A DNA stretch of 64,000 nucleotides, taken from contig NW_026870492.1 of assembly GCF_963576545.1 (NCBI RefSeq), positions 248,001-312,000 on the forward strand. Reading direction: 5' to 3'. The translations under genes and the position numbers were made by a program. Below are positions 22,343 to 35,815 of the stretch, piece by piece. The notes under the pieces are model-generated. The model was not told where the DNA came from, did not search any database, and saw nothing but the letters and a program-made list of their open reading frames with translations. This stretch comes from Limanda limanda (Eukaryota > Chordata > Actinopteri > Pleuronectiformes > Pleuronectidae). The stretch's first letter is position 1. Each line of letters starts with the position of its first letter.

Positions 22343-25300
22343 ACCCCATTTAGTGGGGGTAGAGCCTACTTGCAAGTCTCTCCGACCTTCACAAAAAAAG
22401 TTATTCAAGAATATCTCTTTCTCCTATGTGCTTTCATCCCTAACCCTAACCCTAACCCTTCCGAAAGTCGGAGAAGCTCAAGGATGGTACCGATCGATGC
22501 GCGCAACCCCATTTAGTGGGGGTAGAGCCTACTTGCAAGTCTCTCCGACCTTCACAAAAAAAGTTATTCAAGAATATCTCCTCAGATTTGGGGGAATTTC
22601 GTCGGTCGACCTCTTCCGAAGGTCGTACAAGCTCGGGGATGGTACCAATCGATCCGCAGGACCCAAATTAGTCCAGATGCAACCACTTTCCAAGTCTCTC
22701 CGACCTTCAAAAAAAAGTTATTCAAGAATATCTCTTTCTCCTATGTGCTTTCATCCCTAACCCTAACCCTAACCCTTCCGAAAGTCGGAGAAGCTCAAGG
22801 ATGGTACCGATCGATGCGCGCTACCCCATTTAGTGGGGGTAGAGCCTACTTGCAAGTCTCTCCGACCTTCACAAAAAAAGTTATTCAAGAATATCTCTTT
22901 CTCCTATGTGCTTTCATCCCTAACCCTAACCCTAACCCTTCCGAAAGTCGGAGAAGCTCAAGGATGGTACTGAACGATGCGCGCAACCCCATTTAGTGGG
23001 GGTAGAGCCTACTTCCAAGTCTCTCCGACCTTCACAAAAAAAGTTATTCAAGAATATCTCCTCAGATTTGGGGGAATTTCGTCGGTCGACCTCTTCCGAA
23101 GGTCGTACAAGCTCGGGGATGGTACCAATCGATCCGCAGGACCCAAATTAGTCCAGATGCAACCACTTTCCAAGTCTCTCCGACCTTCACAAAAAAAGTT
23201 ATTCAAGAATATCTCTTTCTCCTATGTGCTTTCATCCCTAACCCTAACCCTAACCCTTCCGAAAGTCGGAGAAGCTCAAGGATGGTACCGATCGATGCGC
23301 GCTACCCCATTTAGTGGGGGTAGAGCCTACTTGCAAGTCTCTCCGACCTTCACAAAAAAAGTTATTCAAGAATATCTCTTTCTCCTATGTGCTTTCATCC
23401 CTAACCCTAACCCTAACCCTTCCGAAAGTCGGAGAAGCTCAAGGATGGTACCGATCGATGCGCGCAACCCCATTTAGTGGGGGTAGAGCCTACTTGCAAG
23501 TCTCTCCGACCTTCACAAAAAAAGTTATTCAAGAATATCTCCTCAGATTTGGGGGAATTTCGTCGGTCGACCTCTTCCGAAGGTCGTACAAGCTCGGGGA
23601 TGGTACCAATCGATCCGCAGGACCCAAATTAGTCCAGATGCAACCACTTTCCAAGTCTCTCCGACCTTCACAAAAAAAGTTATTCAAGAATATCTCTTTC
23701 TCCTATGTGCTTTCATCCCTAACCCTAACCCTAACCCTTCCGAAAGTCGGAGAAGCTCAAGGATGGTACCGATCGATGCGCGCTACCCCATTTAGTGGGG
23801 GTAGAGCCTACTTGCAAGTCTCTCCGACCTTCACAAAAAAAGTTATTCAAGAATATCTCTTTCTCCTATGTGCTTTCATCCCTAACCCTAACCCTAACCC
23901 TTCCGAAAGTCGGAGAAGCTCAAGGATGGTACCGATCGATGCGCGCTACCCCATTTAGTGGGGGTAGAGCCTACTTGCAAGTCTCTCCGACCTTCACAAA
24001 AAAAGTTATTCAAGAATATCTCCTCAGATTTGGGGGAATTTCGTCGGTCGACCTCTTCCGAAGGTCGTACAAGCTCGGGGATGGTACCAATCGATCCGCA
24101 GGACCCAAATTAGTCCAGATGCAACCACTTTCCAAGTCTCTCCGACCTTCACAAAAAAAGTTATTCAAGAATATCTCTTTCTCCTATGTGCTTTCATCCC
24201 TAACCCTAACCCTAACCCTTCCGAAAGTCGGAGAAGCTCAAGGATGGTACCGATCGATGCGCGCTACCCCATTTAGTGGGGGTAGAGCCTACTTGCAAGT
24301 CTCTCCGACCTTCACAAAAAAAGTTATTCAAGAATATCTCTTTCTCCTATGTGCTTTCATCCCTAACCCTAACCCTAACCCTTCCGAAAGTCGGAGAAGC
24401 TCAAGGATGGTACCGATCGATGCGCGCAACCCCATTTAGTGGGGGTAGAGCCTACTTGCAAGTCTCTCCGACCTTCACAAAAAAAGTTATTCAAGAATAT
24501 CTCCTCAGATTTGGGGGAATTTCGTCGGTCGACCTCTTCCGAAGGTCGTACAAGCTCGGGGATGGTACCAATCGATCCGCAGGACCCAAATTAGTCCAGA
24601 TGCAACCACTTTCCAAGTCTCTCCGACCTTCAAAAAAAAGTTATTCAAGAATATCTCTTTCTCCTATGTGCTTTCATCCCTAACCCTAACCCTAACCCTT
24701 CCGAAAGTCGGAGAAGCTCAAGGATGGTACCGATCGATGCGCGCTACCCCATTTAGTGGGGGTAGAGCCTACTTGCAAGTCTCTCCGACCTTCACAAAAA
24801 AAGTTATTCAAGAATATCTCTTTCTCCTATGTGCTTTCATCCCTAACCCTAACCCTAACCCTTCCGAAAGTCGGAGAAGCTCAAAGATGGTACTGATCGA
24901 TGCGCGCAACCCCATTTAGTGGGGGTAGAGCCTACTTGCAAGTCTCTCCGACCTTCACAAAAAAAGTTATTCAAGAATATCTCCTCAGATTTGGGGGAAT
25001 TTCGTCGGTCGACCTCTTCCGAAGGTCGTACAAGCTCGGGGATGGTACCAATCGATCCGCAGGACCCAAATTAGTCCAGATGCAACCACTTTTCAAGTCT
25101 CTCCGACCTTCACAAAAAAAGTTATTCAAGAATATCTCTTTCTCCTATGTGCTTTCATCCCTAACCCTAACCCTAACCCTTCCGAAAGTCGGAGAAGCTC
25201 AAGGATGGTACCGATCGATGCGCGCTACCCCATTTAGTGGGGGTAGAGCCTACTTGCAAGTCTCTCCGACCTTCACAAAAAAAGTTATTCAAGAATATCT

Positions 25301-28300
25301 CTTTCTCCTATGTGCTTTCATCCCTAACCCTAACCCTAACCCTTCCGAAAGTCGGAGAAGCTCAAGGATGGTACCGATCGATGCGCGCAACCCCATTTAA
25401 AGGGGGTAGAGCCTACTTGCAAGTCTCTCCGACCTTCACAAAAAAAGTTATTCAAGAATATCTCCTCAGATTTGGGGGAATTTCGTCGGTCGACCTCTTC
25501 CGAAGGTCGTACAAGCTCGGGGATGGTACCAATCGATCCGCAGGACCCAAATTAGTCCAGATGCAACCACTTTCCAAGTCTCTCCGACCTTCAAAAAAAA
25601 GTTATTCAAGAATATCTCTTTCTCCTATGTGCTTTCATCCCTAACCCTAACCCTAACCCTTCCGAAAGTCGGAGAAGCTCAAGGATGGTACCGATCGATG
25701 CGCGCTACCCCATTTAGTGGGGGTAGAGCCTACTTGCAAGTCTCTCCGACCTTCACAAAAAAAGTTATTCAAGAATATCTCTTTCTCCTATGTGCTTTCA
25801 TCCCTAACCCTAACCCTAACCCTTCCGAAAGTCGGAGAAGCTCAAGGATGGTACTGAACGATGCGCGCAACCCCATTTAGTGGGGGTAGAGCCTACTTGC
25901 AAGTCTCTCCGACCTTCACAAAAAAAGTTATTCAAGAATATCTCCTCAGATTTGGGGGAATTTCGTCGGTCGACCTCTTCCGAAGGTCGTACAAGCTCGG
26001 GGATGGTACCAATCGATCCGCAGGACCCAAATTAGTCCAGATGCAACCACTTTCCAAGTCTCTCCGACCTTCACAAAAAAAGTTATTCAAGAATATCTCT
26101 TTCTCCTATGTGCTTTCATCCCTAACCCTAACCCTAACCCTTCCGAAAGTCGGAGAAGCTCAAGGATGGTACCGATCGATGCGCGCTACCCCATTTAGTG
26201 GGGGTAGAGCCTACTTGCAAGTCTCTCCGACCTTCACAAAAAAAGTTATTCAAGAATATCTCTTTCTCCTATGTGCTTTCATCCCTAACCCTAACCCTTC
26301 CGAAAGTCGGAGAAGCTCAAGGATGGTACCGATCGATGCGCGCTACCCCATTTAGTGGGGGTAGAGCCTACTTGCAAGTCTCTCCGACCTTCACAAAAAA
26401 AGTTATTCAAGAATATCTCCTCAGATTTGGGGGAATTTCGTCGGTCGACCTCTTCCGAAGGTCGTACAAGCTCGGGGATGGTACCAATCGATCCGCAGGA
26501 CCCAAATTAGTCCAGATGCAACCACTTTCCAAGTCTCTCCGACCTTCACAAAAAAAGTTATTCAAGAATATCTCTTTCTCCTATGTGCTTTCATCCCTAA
26601 CCCTAACCCTAACCCTTCCGAAAGTCGGAGAAGCTCAAGGATGGTACCGATCGATGCGCGCTACCCCATTTAGTGGGGGTAAAGCCTACTTGCAAGTCTC
26701 TCCGACCTTCACAAAAAAAGTTATTCAAGAATATCTCTTTCTCCTATGTGCTTTCATCCCTAACCCTAACCCTAACCCTTCCGAAAGTCGGAGAAGCTCA
26801 AGGATGGTACCGATCGATGCGCGCAACCCCATTTAGTGGGGGTAGAGCCTACTTGCAAGTCTCTCCGACCTTCACAAAAAAAGTTATTCAAGAATATCTC
26901 CTCAGATTTGGGGGAATTTCGTCGGTCGACCTCTTCCGAAGGTCGTACAAGCTCGGGGATGGTACCAATCGATCCGCAGGACCCAAATTAGTCCAGATGC
27001 AACCACTTTCCAAGTCTCTCCGACCTTCACAAAAAAAGTTATTCAAGAATATCTCTTTCTCCTATGTGCTTTCATCCCTAACCCTAACCCTTCCGAAAGT
27101 CGGAGAAGCTCAAAGATGGTACCGATCGATGCGCGCTACCCCATTTAGTGGGGGTAGAGCCTACTTGCAAGTCTCTCCGACCTTCACAAAAAAAGTTATT
27201 CAAGAATATCTCCTCAGATTTGGGGGAATTTCGTCGGTCGACCTCTTCCGAAGGTCGTACAAGCTCGGGGATGGTACCAATCGATCCGCAGGACCCAAAT
27301 TAGTCCAGATGCAACCACTTTCCAAGTCTCTCCGACCTTCACAAAAAAAGTTATTCAAGAATATCTCTTTCTCCTATGTGCTTTCATCCCTAACCCTAAC
27401 CCTAACCCTTCCGAAAGTCGGAGAAGCTCAAGGATGGTACCGATCGATGTGCGCTACCCCATTTAGTGGGGGTAGAGCCTACTTGCAAGTCTCTCCGACC
27501 TTCACAAAAAAAGTTATTCAAGAATATCTCTTTCTCCTATGTGCTTTCATCCCTAACCCTAACCCTAACCCTTCCGAAAGTCGGAGAAGCTCAAGGATGG
27601 TACCGATCGATGCGCGCTACCCCATTTAGTGGGGGTAAAGCCTACTTGCAAGTCTCTCCGACCTTCACAAAAAAAGTTATTCAAGAATATCTCTTTCTCC
27701 TATGTGCTTTCATCCCTAACCCTAACCCTAACCCTTCCGAAAGTCGGAGAAGCTCAAAGATGGTACCGATCGATGCGCGCTACCCCATTTAGTGGGGGTA
27801 GAGCCTACTTGCAAGTCTCTCCGACCTTCAAAAAAAAAGTTATTCAAGAATATCTCTTTCTCCTATGTGCTTTCATCCCTAACCCTAACCCTAACCCTTC
27901 CGAAAGTCGGAGAAGCTCAAGGATGGTACTGATCGATGCGCGCAACCCCATTTAGTGGGGGTAGAGCCTACTTGCAAGTCTCTCCGACCTTCACAAAAAA
28001 AGTTATTCAAGAATATCTCCTCAGATTTGGGGGAATTTCGTCGGTCGACCTCTTCCGAAGGTCGTACAAGCTCGGGGATGGTACCAATCGATCCGCAGGA
28101 CCCAAATTAGTCCAGATGCAACCACTTTCCAAGTCTCTCCGACCTTCACAAAAAAAGTTATTCAAGAATATCTCTTTCTCCTATGTGCTTTCATCCCTAA
28201 CCCTAACCCTAACCCTTCCGAAAGTCGGAGAAGCTCAAGGATGGTACCGATCGATGCGCGCTACCCCATTTAGTGGGGGTAGAGCCTACTTGCAAGTCTC

Positions 28301-29699
28301 TCCGACCTTCACAAAAAAAGTTATTCAAGAATATCTCCTCAGATTTGGGGGAATTTCGTCGGTCGACCTCTTCCGAAGGTCGTACAAGCTCGGGGATGGT
28401 ACCAATCGATCCGCAGGACCCAAATTAGTCCAGATGCAACCACTTTCCAAGTCTCTCCGACCTTCACAAAAAAAGTTATTCAAGAATATCTCTTTCTCCT
28501 ATGTGCTTTCATCCCTAACCCTAACCCTAACCCTTCCGAAAGTCGGAGAAGCTCAAGGATGGTACCGACCGATGTGCGCTACCCCATTTAGTGGGGGTAG
28601 AGCCTACTTGCAAGTCTCTCCGACCTTCACAAAAAAAGTTATTCAAGAATATCTCTTTCTCCTATGTGCTTTCATCCCTAACCCTAACCCTAACCCTTCC
28701 GAAAGTCGGAGAAGCTCAAGGATGGTACCGATCGATGCGCGCTACCCCATTTAGTGGGGGTAAAGCCTACTTGCAAGTCTCTCCGACCTTCACAAAAAAA
28801 GTTATTCAAGAATATCTCTTTCTCCTATGTGCTTTCATCCCTAACCCTAACCCTAACCCTTCCGAAAGTCGGAGAAGCTCAAGGATGGTACCGATCGATG
28901 CGCGCAACCCCATTTAGTGGGGGTAGAGCCTACTTGCAAGTCTCTCCGACCTTCACAAAAAAAGTTATTCAAGAATATCTCCTCAGATTTGGGGGAATTT
29001 CGTCGGTCGACCTCTTCCGAAGGTCGTACAAGCTCGGGGATGGTACCAATCGATCCGCAGGACCCAAATTAGTCCAGATGCAACCACTTTCCAAGTCTCT
29101 CCGACCTTCACAAAAAAAGTTATTCAAGAATATCTCTTTCTCCTATGTGCTTTCATCCCTAACCCTAACCCTTCCGAAAGTCGGAGAAGCTCAAGGATGG
29201 TACCGATCGATGCGCGCTACCCCATTTAGTGGGGGTAAAGCCTACTTGCAAGTCTCTCCGACCTTCACAAAAAAAGTTATTCAAGAATATCTCTTTCTCC
29301 TATGTGCTTTCATCCCTAACCCTAACCCTAACCCTTCCGAAAGTCGGAGAAGCTCAAGGATGGTACCGATCGATGCGCGCAACCCCATTTAGTGGGGGTA
29401 GAGCCTACTTGCAAGTCTCTCCGACCTTCACAAAAAAAGTTATTCAAGAATATCTCCTCAGATTTGGGGGAATTTCGTCGGTCGACCTCTTCCGAAGGTC
29501 GTACAAGCTCGGGGATGGTACCAATCGATCCGCAGGACCCAAATTAGTCCAGATGCAACCACTTTCCAAGTCTCTCCGACCTTCACAAAAAAAGTTATTC
29601 AAGAATATCTCTTTCTCCTATGTGCTTTCATCCCTAACCCTAACCCTAACCCTTCCGAAAGTCGGAGAAGCTCAAGGATGGTACCGATCGATGCGCGCT
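22343..29699 (+). repeat. 7,357-bp segmental tandem duplication, copy 2
   Basis: Directly abuts copy 1 and repeats its monomer order and private variants (23,016; 25,093; 25,400-25,401; 27,831; 28,569; 28,575). Identity at this offset continues past the copy boundary to about 30,010, where GATCTGCAGG differs from GATCCGCAGG at 22,654. The event could therefore have happened anywhere in that overlap. This block covers BAA trimers up to about 26,416 and mixed order after that. Confidence 0.85.
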
Positions 29700-32600
29700 A
29701 CCCCATTTAGTGGGGGTAGAGCCTACTTGCAAGTCTCTCCGACCTTCACAAAAAAAGTTATTCAAGAATATCTCTTTCTCCTATGTGCTTTCATCCCTAA
29801 CCCTAACCCTAACCCTTCCGAAAGTCGGAGAAGCTCAAGGATGGTACCGATCGATGCGCGCAACCCCATTTAGTGGGGGTAGAGCCTACTTGCAAGTCTC
29901 TCCGACCTTCACAAAAAAAGTTATTCAAGAATATCTCCTCAGATTTGGGGGAATTTCGTCGGTCGACCTCTTCCGAAGGTCGTACAAGCTCGGGGATGGT
30001 ACCAATCGATCTGCAGGACCCAAATTAGTCCAGATGCAACCACTTTCCAAGTCTCTCCGACCTTCACAAAAAAAGTTATTCAAGAATATCTCTTTCTCCT
30101 ATGTGCTTTCATCCCTAACCCTAACCCTAACCCTTCCGAAAGTCGGAGAAGCTCAAGGATGGTACCGATCGATGCGCGCTACCCCATTTAGTGGGGGTAG
30201 AGCCTACTTGCAAGTCTCTCCGACCTTCACAAAAAAAGTTATTCAAGAATATCTCCTCAGATTTGGGGGAATTTCGTCGGTCGACCTCTTCCGAAGGTCG
30301 TACAAGCTCGGGGATGGTACCAATCGATCCGCAGGACCCAAATTAGTCCAGATGCAACCACTTTCCAAGTCTCTCCGACCTTCACAAAAAAAGTTATTCA
30401 AGAATATCTCTTTCTCCTATGTGCTTTCATCCCTAACCCTAACCCTTCCGAAAGTCGGAGAAGCTCAAGGATGGTACCGATCGATGCGCGCTACCCCATT
30501 TAGTGGGGGTAAAGCCTACTTGCAAGTCTCTCCGACCTTCACAAAAAAAGTTATTCAAGAATATCTCTTTCTCCTATGTGCTTTCATCCCTAACCCTAAC
30601 CCTAACCCTTCCGAAAGTCGGGGAAGCTCAAGGATGGTACCGATCGATGCGCGCAACCCCATTTAGTGGGGGTAGAGCCTACTTGCAAGTCTCTCCGACC
30701 TTCACAAAAAAAGTTATTCAAGAATATCTCCTCAGATTTGGGGGAATTTCGTCGGTCGACCTCTTCCGAAGGTCGTACAAGCTCGGGGATGGTACCAATC
30801 GATCCGCAGGACCCAAATTAGTCCAGATGCAACCACTTTCCAAGTCTCTCCGACCTTCACAAAAAAAGTTATTCAAGAATATCTCTTTCTCCTATGTGCT
30901 TTCATCCCTAACCCTAACCCTTCCGAAAGTCGGAGAAGCTCAAGGATGGTACCGATCGATGCGCGCTACCCCATTTAGTGGGGGTAAAGCCTACTTGCAA
31001 GTCTCTCCGACCTTCACAAAAAAAGTTATTCAAGAATATCTCTTTCTCCTATGTGCTTTCATCCCTAACCCTAACCCTAACCCTTCCGAAAGTCGGAGAA
31101 GCTCAAGGATGGTACCGATCGATGCGCGCAACCCCATTTAGTGGGGGTAGAGCCTACTTGCAAGTCTCTCCGACCTTCACAAAAAAAGTTATTCAAGAAT
31201 ATCTCCTCAGATTTGGGGGAATTTCGTCGGTCGACCTCTTCCAAAGGTCGTACAAGCTCGGGGATGGTACCAATCGATCCGCAGGACCCAAATTAGTCCA
31301 GATGCAACCACTTTCCAAGTCTCTCCGACCTTCACAAAAAAAGTTATTCAAGAATATCTCTTTCTCCTATGTGCTTTCATCCCTAACCCTAACCCTTCCG
31401 AAAGTCGGAGAAGCTCAAGGATGGTACCGATCGATGCGCGCTACCCCATTTAGTGGGGGTAGAGCCTACTTGCAAGTCTCTCCGACCTTCACAAAAAAAG
31501 TTATTCAAGAATATCTCCTCAGATTTGGGGGAATTTCGTCGGTCGACCTCTTCCGAAGGTCGTACAAGCTCGGGGATGGTACCAATCGATCCGCAGGACC
31601 CAAATTAGTCCAGATGCAACCACTTTCCAAGTCTCTCCGACCTTCACAAAAAAAGTTATTCAAGAATATCTCTTTCTCCTATGTGCTTTCATCCCTAACC
31701 CTAACCCTAACCCTTCCGAAAGTCGGAGAAGCTCAAGGATGGTACCGATCGATGTGCGCTACCCCATTTAGTGGGGGTAGAGCCTACTTGCAAGTCTCTC
31801 CGACCTTCACAAAAAAAGTTATTCAAGAATATCTCTTTCTCCTATGTGCTTTCATCCCTAACCCTAACCCTAACCCTTCCGAAAGTCGGAGAAGCTCAAG
31901 GATGGTACCGATCGATGCGCGCTACCCCATTTAGTGGGGGTAGAGCCTACTTGCAAGTCTCTCCGACCTTCACAAAAAAAGTTATTCAAGAATATCTCTT
32001 TCTCCTATGTGCTTTCATCCCTAACCCTAACCCTAACCCTTCCGAAAGTCGGAGAAGCTCAAAGATGGTACCGATCGATGCGCGCTACCCCATTTAGTGG
32101 GGGTAGAGCCTACTTGCAAGTCTCTCCGACCTTCAAAAAAAAAGTTATTCAAGAATATCTCTTTCTCCTATGTGCTTTCATCCCTAACCCTAACCCTTCC
32201 GAAAGTCGGAGAAGCTCAAGGATGGTACTGATCGATGCGCGCAACCCCATTTAGTGGGGGTAGAGCCTACTTGCAAGTCTCTCCGACCTTCACAAAAAAA
32301 GTTATTCAAGAATATCTCCTCAGATTTGGGGGAATTTCGTCGGTCGACCTCTTCCGAAGGTCGTACAAGCTCGGGGATGGTACCAATCGATCCGCAGGAC
32401 CCAAATTAGTCCAGATGCAACCACTTTCCAAGTCTCTCCGACCTTCACAAAAAAAGTTATTCAAGAATATCTCTTTCTCCTATGTGCTTTCATCCCTAAC
32501 CCTAACCCTAACCCTTCCGAAAGTCGGAGAAGCTCAAGGATGGTACCGATCGATGCGCGCTACCCCATTTAGTGGGGGTAGAGCCTACTTGCAAGTCTCT

Positions 32601-33114
32601 CCGACCTTCACAAAAAAAGTTATTCAAGAATATCTCCTCAGATTTGGGGGAATTTCGTCGGTCGACCTCTTCCAAAGGTCGTACAAGCTCGGGGATGGTA
32701 CCAATCGATCCGCAGGACCCAAATTAGTCCAGATGCAACCACTTTCCAAGTCTCTCCGACCTTCACAAAAAAAGTTATTCAAGAATATCTCTTTCTCCTA
32801 TGTGCTTTCATCCCTAACCCTAACCCTAACCCTTCCGAAAGTCGGAGAAGCTCAAGGATGTTACCGACCGATGTGCGCTACCCCATTTAGTGGGGGTAGA
32901 GCCTACTTGCAAGTCTCTCCGACCTTCACAAAAAAAGTTATTCAAGAATATCTCTTTCTCCTATGTGCTTTCATCCCTAACCCTAACCCTAACCCTTCCG
33001 AAAGTCGGAGAAGCTCAAGGATGGTACCGATCGATGCGCGCTACCCCATTTAGTGGGGGTAGAGCCTACTTGCAAGTCTCTCCGACCTTCACAAAAAAAG
33101 TTATTCAAGAATAT
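29454..33114 (+). repeat. Mixed-order segment rich in short A: BAA BA BaA BaA Ba BAAAa BA BAA
   Basis: Contains the 475-bp step BaA in tandem (motifs at 30,503, 30,666, 30,978 and 31,141). The part from about 31,141 to 33,053 repeats the order and variants of 26,836-28,754 at an offset of 4,305 bp that drops to 4,299 bp after one telomere hexamer is lost. B copies near 31,243 and 32,674 share CTTCCAAAGG. Confidence 0.85.
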
Positions 33115-35815
33115 CTCCTCAGATTTGGGGGAATTTCGTCGGTCGACCTCTTCCGAAGGTCGTACAAGCTCGGGGATGGTACCAATCGATCCGCAGGACC
33201 CAAATTAGTCCAGATGCAACCACTTTCCAAGTCTCTCCGACCTTCACAAAAAAAGTTATTCAAGAATATCTCTTTCTCCTATGTGCTTTCATCCCTAACC
33301 CTAACCCTTCCGAAAGTCGGAGAAGCTCAAGGATGGTACCGATCGATGCGCGCTACCCCATTTAGTGGGGGTAAAGCCTACTTGCAAGTCTCTCCGACCT
33401 TCACAAAAAAAGTTATTCAAGAATATCTCTTTCTCCTATGTGCTTTCATCCCTAACCCTAACCCTAACCCTTCCGAAAGTCGGAGAAGCTCAAGGATGGT
33501 ACCGATCGATGCGCGCAACCCCATTTAGTGGGGGTAGAGCCTACTTGCAAGTCTCTCCGACCTTCACAAAAAAAGTTATTCAAGAATATCTCCTCAGATT
33601 TGGGGGAATTTCGTCGGTCGACCTCTTCCGAAGGTCGTACAAGCTCGGGGATGGTACCAATCGATCCGCAAGACCCAAATTAGTCCAGATGCAACCACTT
33701 TCCAAGTCTCTCCGACCTTCACAAAAAAAGTTATTCAAGAATATCTCTTTCTCCTATGTGCTTTCATCCCTAACCCTAACCCTTCCGAAAGTCGGAGAAG
33801 CTCAAGGATGGTACTGATCGATGCGCGCTACCCCATTTAGTGGGGGTAGAGCCTACTTGCAAGTCTCTCCGACCTTCACAAAAAAAGTTATTCAAGAATA
33901 TCTCCTCAGATTTGGGGGAATTTCGTCGGTCGACCTCTTCCGAAGGTCGTACAAGCTCGGGGATGGTACCAATCGATCCGCAGGACCCAAATTAGTCCAG
34001 ATGCAACCACTTTCCAAGTCTCTCCGACCTTCACAAAAAAAGTTATTCAAGAATATCTCTTTCTCCTATGTGCTTTCATCCCTAACCCTAACCCTAACCC
34101 TTCCGAAAGTCGGAGAAGCTCAAAGATGGTACCGATCGATGCGCGCTACCCCATTTAGTGGGGGTAGAGCCTACTTGCAAGTCTCTCCGACCTTCACAAA
34201 AAAAGTTATTCAAGAATATCTCTTTCTCCTATGTGCTTTCATCCCTAACCCTAACCCTAACCCTTCCGAAAGTCGGAGAAGCTCAAGGATGGTACCGATC
34301 GATGCGCGCTACCCCATTTAGTGGGGGTAGAGCCTACTTGCAAGTCTCTCCGACCTTCACAAAAAAAGTTATTCAAGAATATCTCTTTCTCCTATGTGCT
34401 TTCATCCCTAACCCTAACCCTAACCCTTCCGAAAGTCGGAGAAGCTCAAAGATGGTACCGATCGATGCGCGCTACCCCATTTAGTGGGGGTAAAGCCTAC
34501 TTGCAAGTCTCTCCGACCTTCAAAAAAAAAGTTATTCAAGAATATCTCTTTCTCCTATGTGCTTTCATCCCTAACCCTAACCCTTCCGAAAGTCGGAGAA
34601 GCTCAAGGATGGTACCGATCGATGCGCGCAACCCCATTTAGTGGGGGTAGAGCCTACTTGCAAGTCTCTCCGACCTTCACAAAAAAAGTTATTCAAGAAT
34701 ATCTCCTCAGATTTGGGGGAATTTCGTCGGTCGACCTCTTCCGAAGGTCGTACAAGCTCGGGGATGGTACCAATCGATCCGCAGGACCCAAATTAGTCCA
34801 GATGCAACCACTTTCCAAGTCTCTCCGACCTTCACAAAAAAAGTTATTCAAGAATATCTCTTTCTCCTATGTGCTTTCATCCCTAACCCTAACCCTTCCG
34901 AAAGTCGGAGAAGCTCAAGGATGGTACTGATCGATGCGCGCTACCCCATTTAGTGGGGGTAGAGCCTACTTGCAAGTCTCTCCGACCTTCACAAAAAAAG
35001 TTATTCAAGAATATCTCCTCAGATTTGGGGGAATTTCGTCGGTCGACCTCTTCCGAAGGTCGTACAAGCTCGGGGATGGTACCAATCGATCCGCAGGACC
35101 CAAATTAGTCCAGATGCAACCACTTTCCAAGTCTCTCCGACCTTCACAAAAAAAGTTATTCAAGAATATCTCTTTCTCCTATGTGCTTTCATCCCTAACC
35201 CTAACCCTAACCCTTCCGAAAGTCGGAGAAGCTCAAAGATGGTACCGATCGATGCGCGCTACCCCATTTAGTGGGGGTAGAGCCTACTTGCAAGTCTCTC
35301 CGACCTTCACAAAAAAAGTTATTCAAGAATATCTCTTTCTCCTATGTGCTTTCATCCCTAACCCTAACCCTAACCCTTCCGAAAGTCGGAGAAGCTCAAG
35401 GATGGTACCGATCGATGCGCGCTACCCCATTTAGTGGGGGTAGAGCCTACTTGCAAGTCTCTCCGACCTTCACAAAAAAAGTTATTCAAGAATATCTCTT
35501 TCTCCTATGTGCTTTCATCCCTAACCCTAACCCTAACCCTTCCGAAAGTCGGAGAAGCTCAAAGATGGTACCGATCGATGCGCGCTACCCCATTTAGTGG
35601 GGGTAAAGCCTACTTGCAAGTCTCTCCGACCTTCAAAAAAAAAGTTATTCAAGAATATCTCTTTCTCCTATGTGCTTTCATCCCTAACCCTAACCCTTCC
35701 GAAAGTCGGAGAAGCTCAAGGATGGTACTGATCGATGCGCGCAACCCCATTTAGTGGGGGTAGAGCCTACTTGCAAGTCTCTCCGACCTTCACAAAAAAA
35801 GTTATTCAAGAATAT
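33115..35815 (+). repeat. 17-monomer repeat unit (2,701 bp), copy 1
   Basis: Order BaA Ba BAAAa Ba BAAAa: five B, seven full A, five short A, which sum to 2,701 bp. Private marker: A at 33,671 (CGCAAGACCC). Inside the unit the heptamer Ba BAAAa (1,113 bp) occurs twice, offset 33,821 to 34,934. Confidence 0.88.
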
